Source: Aurantibacillus circumpalustris
GTDB lineage: Bacteria; Bacteroidota; Bacteroidia; B-17B0; Aurantibacillaceae
Direction: 5' to 3'
NCBI RefSeq assembly: GCF_029625215.1
Contig: NZ_CP121197.1
Coordinates: 3,286,001 to 3,350,000, forward strand
DNA: 64,000 bases
Shown here: positions 41,832-50,884 of the stretch, piece by piece
Layout of the letters: every line of letters begins with the position of its first letter
Position numbering within the stretch: the first letter of the stretch is position 1
Translations under genes and position numbers: made by a program
The notes under the pieces: model-generated
Told to the model about the DNA's origin: nothing
Databases searched by the model: none
Seen by the model: the letters and a program-made list of their open reading frames with translations, nothing else

Positions 41832-42407
41832 ATGGCAATTAACCCGCATTTCCATCATACCAACCAGCAGCTTTCTGAAGAGTTAGTTATAATTGAGGCT
41901 GCAAAGCTAAATCCTGAAAAATTTGCTCCCTTATACGATAAGTATTACAAGCAAATTTTTAATTATGTATATCAACGGATGGACTCAAAAGATACTGCAT
42001 TTGATATCACCGGACAGGTGTTCTTAAAAGCACTTACGAATCTTCAAAAATATCAGTTCAAAGGTGTCCCTTTTGCAAGCTGGCTTTACCGTATTGCTCA
42101 TAATGAAGTAATGCAGTTATTTAGAACCCAAAAAGATAAACGTTCAATAAATGCAGATATTGGTGACCTGCGTTTTATTTGCGAAGAAAATGAAGAGCCT
42201 TTTTTTGAGGAATATATTCCAGTAATAAAAAAGCTTATTCAAGAGTTGAATAGTGATGACCTTCAAATGGTCGAACTACGATTTTTTGAGAAAAGACCAT
42301 TTAAAGAAATCGCCGAAATATTAGAAATTACAGAGGTTAATGCCAAAGTACGTATGTACAGAATTATAGAGAAGCTGAAAAAATCGTTGAGTAAACTAAA
42401 AATGTAG
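41832..42407 (+). CDS. ECF-type RNA polymerase sigma factor
   Basis: 191 residues. Region 2: FAPLYDKYYKQIFNYVYQRM, then DSKDTAFDITGQVFLKALTNL and FASWLYRIAHNEVMQ. Region 4: LNSDDLQMVELRFFEKRPFK followed by EIAEILEITEVNAKVRMYRI. It is complete and cytoplasmic. The next gene starts 1 bp after its stop and encodes a membrane protein, so the pair looks like sigma/anti-sigma. The regulon is not visible here, but the adjacent large T9SS adhesin is a candidate target. Confidence 0.9.
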   Translation: MAINPHFHHTNQQLSEELVIIEAAKLNPEKFAPLYDKYYKQIFNYVYQRMDSKDTAFDITGQVFLKALTNLQKYQFKGVPFASWLYRIAHNEVMQLFRTQKDKRSINADIGDLRFICEENEEPFFEEYIPVIKKLIQELNSDDLQMVELRFFEKRPFKEIAEILEITEVNAKVRMYRIIEKLKKSLSKLKM

Positions 42408-42408
42408 T

Positions 42409-44196
42409 ATGAATCCGAAATTTAATATAGATCGCCCGAAAGTCCGTGATGAAGAAATTAAGCAAAACCAGAATTTCGAACAACTTGTAGAACGTTTTAA
42501 ACAGCAAAGTTTAAAAAAAGCAAAGGGCGATGAAAGTTGGTGGCGCGATAAGAAGATACGCTATACTACTGTAATTACAGGTATAACGGTGGTTTGTACC
42601 ATCACTTATTTATCCTTATTCAATAATCAAGCAACTAAAACCAAAACGAATGAAACATTAACTACTCAGAACACTCTTCCTAAAAAAAACAAAGTTGTTA
42701 AGTCGGTATTTATTAATGCGCCTACGCAAAAATTAAAAACACCCTACTCTACTTATAAAGTAAATAACGCGAAGGGTGGAAATATTGCGCACACGACTTC
42801 GTCTAAAATAAAAGTACCAAAAAATAGTTTTGTAGATAAAAACGGTAAAGACATTATAGGCGATGTAACTATTGAATACAAAGAATTTCATGATATGGGC
42901 GATGTTATTGCCAACGGAATTCCAATGGCATATGATAGCGCTGGTACTAAATACAATCTTGAAACCGCAGGAATGTTTGATATTAAAGGGTTTCAGAATG
43001 GAGAACCTGTTTTTATTAAGTCAGATAAAAATCTGGAGGTCGAATTAGCTTCGTCAACTAGCGAGCAACGTTTTAATCAATATTATCTCGACACGCTTAA
43101 AAGAAACTGGCAATACATTCAAAAGGATCATGCTTCAAATACTATAAATAAAGCGACTTTACCAAAGCGCTCTGAAAGTGTTTTAGAAAATAGCCCTAAA
43201 CTTGTTTCTCTAAAAAATGAAATCGAAAAAGTAATTCCAAAAAAGATTGATAGCGTAAAAGTAATTTATACAGCAAAGGTAAATAGACTTCCAAAAGCTA
43301 AGGAACCAAATAAACCAGTAAAATCAAGTCCTGGAAGACCAACTTTTAATCTTGATGGCAATCAGGATGATTTTCCAGAACTAGCGGTTTTTAATAATGT
43401 ACTTTTTGAAGTAGGTTCTGAAAATAAAAACTATAGCAAAGAGTTACACGACATTACTTGGAGCGATGTAAAGGTGAGTCAGGGGCCCGTAAAAGGAAAA
43501 AATTATATCTTAACACTTAGCTACCGCAATAGAACTGAAAAACTTGTTGTTTATCCGGTTTTATCAGGCACTGATTTCGAAAAAGCAGAAAAACAGTACG
43601 AACAAAAATTAGAAAACTATCAAGCTCTCTTAGAAAAAAGATCGGCTGAAGAAAAACGCTTGATGCAGGAAATGGCTACTAAACAAGCTGCATATTTAGC
43701 CGAACAAAAAAAGAAACAAGAAGAGTATGATAAAGAAAAAGCTGCACTTAGAGAAAAATATAACCTTACGCAGCAAAACGAATTGGCGTCCAATTTTAAT
43801 GCGATGAGTTTAAATGTAAAAGCCACGCGCCTTTTCCGCATCTCACAATTTGGAATATTTAATTCTGATTGTCCGCATGCTGTACCCAACGGAAACTCTA
43901 TTGTTCCTATATTTGCCATAAATGAAAAAGAAAAATTTCTGACCCCAGATTTTATTTATTTAATTGATCACAGCAATAAAACAGTTTTTGCGCTTGATCA
44001 ATCGAGTGGATTTAAACTCAATTATGATCCTGAAAAAACTTATTCAATTTGTATTTTCAGTAAAAATAAATTGTTTTTATGCAATAAAGAAGCCTTTAAA
44101 CATAGTCTTAGGGAAGGATCTAACAGGTTTCTTGTAAATGAATTGTCAGAAAAAGCCGATAATTTAGCTGATTTTAAAAAGGCTATTGAGATCTGA
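42409..44196 (+). CDS. single-pass membrane protein, probable anti-sigma partner
   Basis: 595 residues. The cytoplasmic N-terminal ~48 residues (LVERFKQQSLKKAKGDESWW) are followed by one transmembrane helix (TTVITGITVVCTITYLSLF, ~50-68). Periplasmic residues ~110-215 resemble a ZU5/peptidase-associated beta domain (KIKVPKNSFVDKNGKDIIGD and EFHDMGDVIANGIPM). A Lys/Glu-rich coiled coil lies at ~385-450 (KRSAEEKRLMQEMATKQAAY), and a C-terminal beta domain follows. Proteins of this layout often follow ECF sigma genes in Bacteroidota. I infer a transmembrane anti-sigma or signal-transfer role from topology and the 1-bp spacing. Confidence 0.75.
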   Translation: MNPKFNIDRPKVRDEEIKQNQNFEQLVERFKQQSLKKAKGDESWWRDKKIRYTTVITGITVVCTITYLSLFNNQATKTKTNETLTTQNTLPKKNKVVKSVFINAPTQKLKTPYSTYKVNNAKGGNIAHTTSSKIKVPKNSFVDKNGKDIIGDVTIEYKEFHDMGDVIANGIPMAYDSAGTKYNLETAGMFDIKGFQNGEPVFIKSDKNLEVELASSTSEQRFNQYYLDTLKRNWQYIQKDHASNTINKATLPKRSESVLENSPKLVSLKNEIEKVIPKKIDSVKVIYTAKVNRLPKAKEPNKPVKSSPGRPTFNLDGNQDDFPELAVFNNVLFEVGSENKNYSKELHDITWSDVKVSQGPVKGKNYILTLSYRNRTEKLVVYPVLSGTDFEKAEKQYEQKLENYQALLEKRSAEEKRLMQEMATKQAAYLAEQKKKQEEYDKEKAALREKYNLTQQNELASNFNAMSLNVKATRLFRISQFGIFNSDCPHAVPNGNSIVPIFAINEKEKFLTPDFIYLIDHSNKTVFALDQSSGFKLNYDPEKTYSICIFSKNKLFLCNKEAFKHSLREGSNRFLVNELSEKADNLADFKKAIEI

Positions 44197-44267
44197 TTAA
44201 TTTGGATTTAATCTTTTTTTTGACGCTTCTGCACCTCAAATCGATCCAATTTTTAACGATTTAACCC

Positions 44268-44275
44268 TATATTTG
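44268..44275 (+). promoter_or_regulatory. -7 box TATATTTG of the gpmA operon
   Basis: A perfect TAnnTTTG match 14 nt before the ATG at 44290. An in-frame GTG at 44275 overlaps the box and is rejected as a start for that reason. Confidence 0.6.
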
Positions 44276-44289
44276 TGCCTCTTAAAATT

Positions 44290-44895
44290 ATGGCACAACT
44301 AATCATTTTCCGTCACGGACAAAGTACTTGGAATTTAGAAAACAAATTTACGGGTTGGGTAGACGTTGAATTAAGTCCTAAAGGCATTGAAGAAGCAAAA
44401 AACGCTGGTATGAAATTAAAGGGCTATCACTTTGATTACGCTTACGCATCTGATTTAAAAAGAGCTCAAAACACACTGACCTTAGCGCTTGAAACGGCAG
44501 GACACCCTCCTATCACACCGATTTACGACAAAGCCTTAAACGAACGCATGTACGGCGATCTTCAAGGATTAGATAAACAAGAAACCGCAAAAAAATACGG
44601 TGATGAACAAGTTAAAATATGGCGCAGAAGTTATGATGTACCGCCACCAAACGGTGAAAGCTTAAAAGATACTGCCGCAAGAGTTATTCCTTATTTTGAA
44701 AATGAAATAATCCCTAAGTTAAAGGCTGGGAAGAACGTTGTTATTGCTGCACATGGAAACAGTTTGCGCGCACTTATCATGTATTTAGAAAAAATGACAC
44801 CAGCACAAATTCTTGAATTCGAAATCGGAACCGCACAACCACGCTTATATGAACTAACAGCCGATATGAAAGTGTTATCTGCTAAAAACCTGTAA
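44290..44895 (+). CDS. gpmA: 2,3-bisphosphoglycerate-dependent phosphoglycerate mutase
   Basis: 201 residues from the ATG at 44290. The phosphohistidine motif is FRHGQSTWNLENKFTGW (His ~9). The NERMYGDLQGLDK segment and the second catalytic His in AAHGNSLRALIMYLE are present. It interconverts 3- and 2-phosphoglycerate in glycolysis. It is slightly shorter than the E. coli enzyme (about 250) but keeps all motifs. It heads a tightly packed run: a HAD-like hydrolase starts 3 bp after its stop, then map and an EEP protein. Confidence 0.95.
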   Translation: MAQLIIFRHGQSTWNLENKFTGWVDVELSPKGIEEAKNAGMKLKGYHFDYAYASDLKRAQNTLTLALETAGHPPITPIYDKALNERMYGDLQGLDKQETAKKYGDEQVKIWRRSYDVPPPNGESLKDTAARVIPYFENEIIPKLKAGKNVVIAAHGNSLRALIMYLEKMTPAQILEFEIGTAQPRLYELTADMKVLSAKNL

Positions 44896-44898
44896 ACA

Positions 44899-45360
44899 AT
44901 GAAACCTTTTTTAAGTGAAAATAGCAAAGTAATAGGCATTGATTTTGACGGAACAATTGTAGAACACAAATATCCCCAAATTGGAAAAGAAATGTTGTTT
45001 GCTTTTGCGACACTTAAAGCGTTGCAGGATAAGGGACATAAACTTATTCTTTGGACCATTCGTACTGGAGAACTTTTGCAAGAAGCAGTAGACTATTGCA
45101 AAGAAAACGGCATAGAATTTTACGCTGTAAATAAAAATTACCCCGAAGAAAAATTGGATGAAAAAACATCGCGTAAATTAAACGCAGATATTTTTATTGA
45201 TGACAGAATGATTGGAGGTTTTATTGGCTGGAGCGAAGTGTGGCAAGCCTTACATCCAGAAGGTGGAGATTTTTACCATCAACTAAAAAACGAAGAAGCA
45301 CATCACAATTTTAAAAAAAGTGAAGGTTCTATTTTTAAAAAACTATTTGGAACAAAATGA
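44899..45360 (+). CDS. HAD-like hydrolase (BT0820-type)
   Basis: 153 residues. Motif I IGIDFDGTIVEH holds the nucleophile and acid Asp pair (residues ~14-16). Motif II LILWTIRTGE and motif IV-like ADIFIDDRMIGG are present. The small size means little or no cap domain. It starts 3 bp after gpmA and overlaps map by 4 bp (ATGA), so it is expressed with them. The substrate is unknown; many such proteins are cytoplasmic phosphatases. Confidence 0.85.
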   Translation: MKPFLSENSKVIGIDFDGTIVEHKYPQIGKEMLFAFATLKALQDKGHKLILWTIRTGELLQEAVDYCKENGIEFYAVNKNYPEEKLDEKTSRKLNADIFIDDRMIGGFIGWSEVWQALHPEGGDFYHQLKNEEAHHNFKKSEGSIFKKLFGTK

Positions 45361-46154
45361 TCTACCTTAAAAACAGAGAAGAAATCGAAATTATGCGCGA
45401 GTCGGCGTTGATGGTTTCGCGTACGTTAGGAATAATTGCCCGTGAAATTAAACCGGGAGTAATGCCATTTGACTTAGATAAATTAGCCGAAGAATACATT
45501 CGCGACAATGGCGGAATTCCCGCATTTAAAGGATTTAAGGGTGGTCGTGGCGCACCTGATTTTCCAGCTACCTTATGTATTTCAATTAACGAAGCTGTTG
45601 TACATGGCATTCCTACTAAACAACCTTTAAAAGAGGGAGATATTATTTCGGTAGATTGCGGTGTAAAGAAAAATGGTTACTACGGTGATCATGCCTACAC
45701 CTTTGCTGTAGGAGAAATTAAACCTGAGCTTAAAAAATTAATAGAAATCACCAAAGAGAGTCTCTATATTGGCATTGAACAAATGGTAAGTGGTAATCGC
45801 ATTGGAGATATTAGCTTTGCTATTCAACAACATGCTGAAAAAAATGGCTATGGTGTTGTGAGAGAATTGGTTGGACATGGTTTGGGGAAAACAATGCACG
45901 AAGAGCCAGAAGTTCCTAACTACGGCAAACGTGGCGACGGACCAAAAATTAAAGAAGGTTTAGTTTTAGCCATTGAACCCATGATTAATTTAGGAACAAA
46001 AAACATAAAACAATTAAATGATGGCTGGACAATTATTACAGCCGATGGCAAACCAAGTGCACATTTTGAACACGACGTTGCTGTAATAGATGGAAAACCT
46101 GAAATTTTAAGTTCTTATGCATTTATAGAGGAAGCTTTAGCCTTAGTTAAGTAA
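45357..46154 (+). CDS. map: methionine aminopeptidase type I
   Basis: 265 residues. The five metal ligands are visible in order: Asp in ISVDCGV, Asp in YGDHAYTF, His in VGHGLGKTMHEEP, Glu in AIEPMI and Glu in FEHDVAV. It removes the initiator Met from nascent proteins in the cytoplasm. It overlaps the preceding gene by 4 bp. Its stop (TAA 46152-46154) touches the presumed beginning of the EEP gene. Confidence 0.97.
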   Translation: MIYLKNREEIEIMRESALMVSRTLGIIAREIKPGVMPFDLDKLAEEYIRDNGGIPAFKGFKGGRGAPDFPATLCISINEAVVHGIPTKQPLKEGDIISVDCGVKKNGYYGDHAYTFAVGEIKPELKKLIEITKESLYIGIEQMVSGNRIGDISFAIQQHAEKNGYGVVRELVGHGLGKTMHEEPEVPNYGKRGDGPKIKEGLVLAIEPMINLGTKNIKQLNDGWTIITADGKPSAHFEHDVAVIDGKPEILSSYAFIEEALALVK

Positions 46155-47329
46155 TTTCAATTTCAGTATTTAAAAAAATATCTATAAAGGAATTACGCTA
46201 CCAAGTAATTTCGAGGGAACAGCGAAAACTATCTGTTTTTAATAAAATAATACTGTGGCTACATTACTTCATTATTATTAGTCTTCTCGTTTCTACTTTT
46301 GCAAAATACATCTCTCCGGTTCTTTTTTGGCTACCTGCTTTTTTCGGACTCGCGTTTCCTTTTTTATTCTTAGTTAATTTTTTACTCATCCTGTATTGGA
46401 TCATGCAATTTAAGCCAGCGTTTATTTTCGGACTTATTGTATTTCTTATTGCAACTCCTACTGCGTTTAGGTATTTACAATTTACAATTACAAGTGGGGA
46501 AAACGAAACCAAACAATTAAAAATAACTTCTTACAACTGCATGTTATTTGATCTTTATAATTGGAGGAAAAATCATGAGACTAGACCAAAAATTATGAAT
46601 GGTCTATTTGATATTAACACAGATATCATCTGTCTACAAGAGTTTTATACTTCGGAAGAAAAAGGCGATTTTAATAATGCAGACAGTATAAAATTACTTT
46701 TAAAAACTCCTTATTATCACAAAGAATACACTACAACCTTACGTAAATATGATCATTGGGGAATTGCAACTTTTAGTAAATATCCAATTATTAAAAAGGG
46801 TAAAATTGTGTTTAATACCACCGCAAATAACATTTGCATCTATTCTGATATAGTTGTTGGAAAAGATACCTTACGCGTTTACAATGTGCATTTACAATCG
46901 GTGAGTTTTAGCAAAAAAGACAATCAATTTCTGGATGATGTTATTTCTCAGAATACAAATGCAGCCGACGAAATGTCTAATAGTAAAAATATTTTACGAC
47001 GCTTAAAAAATGCTTTCTTAAAACGGACTATGCAGGTTGATATGATTGTATTGCACATGAAACTTTGTCCTTACAAAATTGTATTGTGTGGCGATTTTAA
47101 TGAAACTGCTGCCTCTTATTCATATCAACAACTTTCAAAAAAATTAAATGATGCTTTTGTTGAAAAAGGCTTAGGGTTTGGAAGGACTTATGCGGGCAAA
47201 TGGCCGAAATTTAGAATCGACTACATTTTACATGATAAACGTTTAAACGTAAGTAAATTCAAAAGAAGCGACGAAACTTATACAGACCACTACCCTATCA
47301 CTGCATACTTCAGTAATATTAATTGGTAG
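46154..47329 (+). CDS. endonuclease/exonuclease/phosphatase family membrane protein, non-canonical start
   Basis: About 391 residues if read from ATT 46154; the true start is uncertain. Three N-terminal transmembrane helices (LWLHYFIIISLLVSTF; FWLPAFFGLAFPFLFLV; FKPAFIFGLIVFLIATP) precede a complete EEP domain: CLQEFY (metal Glu), HWGIATFSKYPI, VYNVHLQS, LCGDFNET, FRIDYILHD and TDHYPI. The family cleaves phosphodiesters or phosphomonoesters; here the active site would face outward from the inner membrane. The frame is open from 46151, but no ATG, GTG or TTG occurs before ATG 46403, which would remove two of the three helices. Candidates are ATT 46154, ATT 46208 or CTG 46253. Confidence 0.8.
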   Translation: MSISVFKKISIKELRYQVISREQRKLSVFNKIILWLHYFIIISLLVSTFAKYISPVLFWLPAFFGLAFPFLFLVNFLLILYWIMQFKPAFIFGLIVFLIATPTAFRYLQFTITSGENETKQLKITSYNCMLFDLYNWRKNHETRPKIMNGLFDINTDIICLQEFYTSEEKGDFNNADSIKLLLKTPYYHKEYTTTLRKYDHWGIATFSKYPIIKKGKIVFNTTANNICIYSDIVVGKDTLRVYNVHLQSVSFSKKDNQFLDDVISQNTNAADEMSNSKNILRRLKNAFLKRTMQVDMIVLHMKLCPYKIVLCGDFNETAASYSYQQLSKKLNDAFVEKGLGFGRTYAGKWPKFRIDYILHDKRLNVSKFKRSDETYTDHYPITAYFSNINW

Positions 47330-47417
47330 AAATAAATAAACGTTAAATCCAGGTTCAAATCAACATTAAACTTTTAATAATTGATTCTTTTTAACAATTA
47401 ACCCGCAAATTATACTC

Positions 47418-47425
47418 TATATTTG
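47418..47425 (+). promoter_or_regulatory. -7 box TATATTTG of the small secreted protein gene
   Basis: A perfect TAnnTTTG match 57 nt before the ATG at 47483. Confidence 0.6.
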
Positions 47426-47482
47426 AGAATAAGAAAATCAGGTAAAGCAGAAAAAAATCTCTTAACCATAAAAACAAAAAAA

Positions 47483-47716
47483 ATGAAAAAAATATTTTTA
47501 ATGGCTGCTTTCGCAGGTTTGTTAGGAAGTTCAGCAATCGCTAATACATTTGGCGATGACAAAGGAAAAAAAGGAAAAAAAGAATGTACGAAAAGTGAAA
47601 AATCTTGTGCAGGCGAAAAGAAAGAAGGCTGTGCTAAAGGTGAAAAATCATGTTGCAAATCTAAAACTGCAAGTGTTGAAAAAGCTGCAGACGACAAAAC
47701 AACTGAAAAGAAATAA
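47483..47716 (+). CDS. small secreted Lys/Cys-rich protein
   Basis: 77 residues from the ATG at 47483. The signal peptide (MKKIFLMAAFAGLLGSSAIA) is clear. The mature ~57 residues are very hydrophilic, with Lys runs and five Cys in three short repeats: KKECTKSEKSC, KKEGCAKGEKSCC. It is bounded by a strong -7 box and a strong terminator, so it is a real monocistronic gene. Possible roles are metal binding or envelope stress; neither is shown. I know no family name for it. Confidence 0.8.
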   Translation: MKKIFLMAAFAGLLGSSAIANTFGDDKGKKGKKECTKSEKSCAGEKKEGCAKGEKSCCKSKTASVEKAADDKTTEKK

Positions 47717-47729
47717 TCAACAATATTTT

Positions 47730-47762
47730 AAAAAGCCTTCTAGAAATCTAGAAGGCTTTTTT
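47730..47762 (+). terminator. intrinsic terminator after the small secreted protein gene
   Basis: Stem AAGCCTTCTAGA / TCTAGAAGGCTT with a T-tract. The preceding A-tract makes it potentially active for the convergent GDPD gene too. Confidence 0.92.
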
Positions 47763-47776
47763 ATTTACACCAAGTT

Positions 47777-48607
47777 CTATTTTAAAGCATTAACAAGGTA
47801 ATCAACCTTATCTGTTTGAATGTAATCAGGATTTTTTAAAACAGCATCAATATTTTCACGCTCAGTTTGAGTATTAAAAAGAGCTACTCTCAAATTGTTA
47901 TTGTGCGCCATTTCGATATCTTGATCAGTAACATTTTTAGTATCAAGTGTGAGTCCAAATAAATGAATCGTTCTTGAAATATCAATTCCTGTTTCAACAT
48001 CTTGTGTATTCACAAACAAATGCAAATCTTTATTCTTGGATTGAAGAATTTCTAAAAAGGAGGTATTAAAGCTTTCAATAAAACAATTTGAGTCCAAATT
48101 ATATTTGTCAATTAGCTTCAAAAGCGATTCTGCAAAGAGATTAAGATATTCTAATTTGTCATCAAGTACTATTTTACAATCAAACACAAATAGTAAATTA
48201 TTTTTATTTTCTACAGCATCAAAAAAAGCCGAAGCTTCAATAATATTTACCTTCTTTGAAAAAATCGGATAACCATAGTTGCAGTTTTTGATTTCTGACC
48301 AATTCATTTCTTTTATAAGACCTTTGCACTTGGTATTATCTTCAAGGTTTTGACTATGACACAAAACCATAATGCTATCTTTCGTAACACAAACATCCAT
48401 TTCAGTACCTGAAGTTCCGAGGTTTAAGCATTCAATTAAAGATTCCATTGAATTCATTGGGTAGCGATAACTAATGCCCATACCACCATGACCGAGAACG
48501 CTTATTTGATTGTTGTTAAGGTTCGTTATATCAAATAAAGAAGGATCTTTTTTACATGTAGTGAAAAGAAAAACAAACACAACTAGAAAAAATTTCTTTA
48601 ATATCAT
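47777..48607 (-). CDS. glycerophosphodiester phosphodiesterase family lipoprotein
   Basis: 276 residues. Type II signal with lipobox FTTC (Cys18), then a GDPD TIM barrel: LGHGGMG (catalytic His), NSMES, GTEMDVCVTKD (metal-binding Glu and Asp) and VLCHSQNLED (second His). The C-terminal strands ALFNTQTERENIDAVLKNPDYIQTD match the GDPD end. It would hydrolyse glycerophosphodiesters in the envelope. The gene is convergent with the small secreted protein gene and divergent from the Kelch gene. Confidence 0.88.
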   Translation of the reverse strand: MILKKFFLVVFVFLFTTCKKDPSLFDITNLNNNQISVLGHGGMGISYRYPMNSMESLIECLNLGTSGTEMDVCVTKDSIMVLCHSQNLEDNTKCKGLIKEMNWSEIKNCNYGYPIFSKKVNIIEASAFFDAVENKNNLLFVFDCKIVLDDKLEYLNLFAESLLKLIDKYNLDSNCFIESFNTSFLEILQSKNKDLHLFVNTQDVETGIDISRTIHLFGLTLDTKNVTDQDIEMAHNNNLRVALFNTQTERENIDAVLKNPDYIQTDKVDYLVNALK

Positions 48608-48761
48608 GAGAAAATTAAAAGTACCAAAAATAAATTTCTTATTTACTTACTATGCGCTAAATAAACCCAATGTCAACTTTACTCATCCATGCATGACTTT
48701 CACGAATTTTTCAATGAAACTATTAATTAAGTTTAATACATTTAAAAAAAATAAAAAACCC

Positions 48762-50882
48762 ATGAAAAAATTAATCTTATGTCTTCTAACGTTAACCGCG
48801 TCAGTTTTTAGTCAGAATTTTACTTGGATAAATGGGACAAATTCTATTAGCGCTGTTAGTAATTACGGTACGCAAGGGATTTCTGCTCCTTCTAACAGTC
48901 CCGGTGAAAGGCACGGAAGTGCAAAGTGGGTAGATAACAGCGGTAACTTATGGTTTTTTGGTGGTGAGGCGCCACTAACTAGTTGGTGGAACGATTTATG
49001 GAAATATAACATCAGTACGAACGAATGGACATGGATTCGAGGGGCAAATACACCAAACGCTTTGGCTAACTATGGAACATTAGGGGTCTCTTCTCCTACA
49101 AATAATCCAGGAGCTCGAGAGTTCCCAGCTTATTGGACAGATAATTCCGGTAATTTTTGGCTGTTCGGCGGTTATGGTTACGATGGGGTAGTAGGGACAG
49201 GTAATCTCTCAGATTTATGGAAATACAGCCCAATTACGAATGAATGGACTTGGGTAAAAGGTCAAAATGTGATTAGTCAACCGGGCATTTATGGAACACA
49301 AGGAGTTTCGGCTCCTGCAAATATGCCAGGTGGCCGCCAACAAAGTGGTCATTGGATGGATTTAACAGGCAATCTATGGCTCTTTGGTGGCGTTGGACAA
49401 ACAAGTACAACTGCACAAGGTCGCTTAAATGATTTATGGAAATACGATATTGTAAGCAATAATTGGACTTGGATGAATGGAAGTAATGGTCCTAATCCTT
49501 ATGGCGTTTATGGAACGCTTTCAACTCCCTCTCCTACAAATCATCCTGGAGGAAGGTTTTCTCCAAGCTGCTGGCAAATTGGTGCGGATATGTATTTGTT
49601 TGGAGGTTTTGGAAGAGATTCTTCTTCACAAGTATTCTCATTTGGCCATTTAAATGATCTTTGGAAATACAATTCTAGCGCAAACGCTTGGGTGTGGCTT
49701 GGCGGGTCACCTTTCGCTAACCCCTCTGCAAATTATGGCATTCAGGGCATTTCCAATCCGGCAAATGTACCAGGCCCTCGCCAGGCCTCTGCAAGTTGGG
49801 TAGACGCAAATAATAACGTTTGGTTGTTTGGAGGTCTGAAAACGGCTTTACCAGCGGATATTTTTTTTAATGATTTGTTTCGTTATAATTCAATACTCAA
49901 TGAATGGACCTGGATGAAAGGGTCAAATTTACCAGACCAAAATGGAACGTATGGAACTTTAGGTATTTCCGCACCAACAAATATGCCTGGTGCGAGAGCG
50001 TACAGCACTTTTTGGACAGATTTAACTGGTAAATTTTGGCTCTTTGGCGGAGAAGGTTTTGATGCTGCCAGTACTGGCGATGGGCATTTAAACGATCTCT
50101 GGTCATTCACGACACCTTGTAATCCAGATAGTATTACCATTGCACCAGGAAAAATTCTATGCAGCGGAACCAATGCCACTCTAACCGCAATAAATGGCGG
50201 TAATAGTACAATTTGGTATCCTACAGCTACGTCAACCAGTTCTATTTCCGGTGGAAATACCCTGGCACTTTCGTCTCTGACAGCAACGGGCTCGCAAACG
50301 GTATTTTCGTATTACGCGGAAGCAAACTCTTGTACGACGACGCCTAGACCTTCTATAAGCATAACGGTTAACCCTTTGCCGATTATAAATACGGTGAGTA
50401 GTGTAACTATTATGTGCTATTATTCTCCAGTAACATTCACGGCTTCTGGTGCTAATAGTTATACTTGGAATACAAATCCCCCAACCACAAATTCTGTTCT
50501 CACAGTCGCTCCAACGAGTGGCGCTATAAATAATATCTTAACGTATACTGTAACTGGAACTGATGTGAATAATTGTACAGCTGTTGCTACAGCCACTGTT
50601 AAGGCTTTCGGGTGCGCTGGAATTAAGGAGGGTGATAACAGTTCTATTTTTAAATATTCACTTTACCCAAACCCAAGTAAAGGAGAGTTCACAATTAAAA
50701 CAGATGTATTTTTAGAGGGGGCTAAACTGAGAATTATCAATGCACTTGGAGAAAAAGTGTATTCACAAACAATGAATTCTTATGAGACAAAAGTTATGAC
50801 AGATCTTATTAAAGGGATTTATTTTTACGTGATTTCTAATGGTGAGAAAACTATTTCGACTGGTAAACTTATTATTGAATAA
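48762..50882 (+). CDS. Kelch-repeat secreted protein with T9SS type A sorting domain
   Basis: 706 residues from the ATG at 48762 (MKKLILCLLTLTASVFSQ). The in-frame extension to 48510 overlaps the divergent GDPD gene and is rejected. Residues ~20-440 contain six Kelch blades, each with a WTWxxG strand, a YGTxGxxxPxNxPGxR loop, a WLFGG strand and a NDLWKY strand, giving a six-bladed propeller. Two Ig-like modules follow, then a type A domain (LYPNPSKGEF, LRIINALGEKVY, GKLIIE). It is likely to be exposed or secreted. The ligand is unknown; Kelch propellers usually bind protein or glycan. Confidence 0.9.
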   Translation: MKKLILCLLTLTASVFSQNFTWINGTNSISAVSNYGTQGISAPSNSPGERHGSAKWVDNSGNLWFFGGEAPLTSWWNDLWKYNISTNEWTWIRGANTPNALANYGTLGVSSPTNNPGAREFPAYWTDNSGNFWLFGGYGYDGVVGTGNLSDLWKYSPITNEWTWVKGQNVISQPGIYGTQGVSAPANMPGGRQQSGHWMDLTGNLWLFGGVGQTSTTAQGRLNDLWKYDIVSNNWTWMNGSNGPNPYGVYGTLSTPSPTNHPGGRFSPSCWQIGADMYLFGGFGRDSSSQVFSFGHLNDLWKYNSSANAWVWLGGSPFANPSANYGIQGISNPANVPGPRQASASWVDANNNVWLFGGLKTALPADIFFNDLFRYNSILNEWTWMKGSNLPDQNGTYGTLGISAPTNMPGARAYSTFWTDLTGKFWLFGGEGFDAASTGDGHLNDLWSFTTPCNPDSITIAPGKILCSGTNATLTAINGGNSTIWYPTATSTSSISGGNTLALSSLTATGSQTVFSYYAEANSCTTTPRPSISITVNPLPIINTVSSVTIMCYYSPVTFTASGANSYTWNTNPPTTNSVLTVAPTSGAINNILTYTVTGTDVNNCTAVATATVKAFGCAGIKEGDNSSIFKYSLYPNPSKGEFTIKTDVFLEGAKLRIINALGEKVYSQTMNSYETKVMTDLIKGIYFYVISNGEKTISTGKLIIE

Positions 50883-50884
50883 GA

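Noticed and set aside
48510-48761. N-terminal extension of the Kelch protein
   Set aside because: It overlaps the divergent GDPD coding region and precedes a clear signal peptide beginning at 48762.
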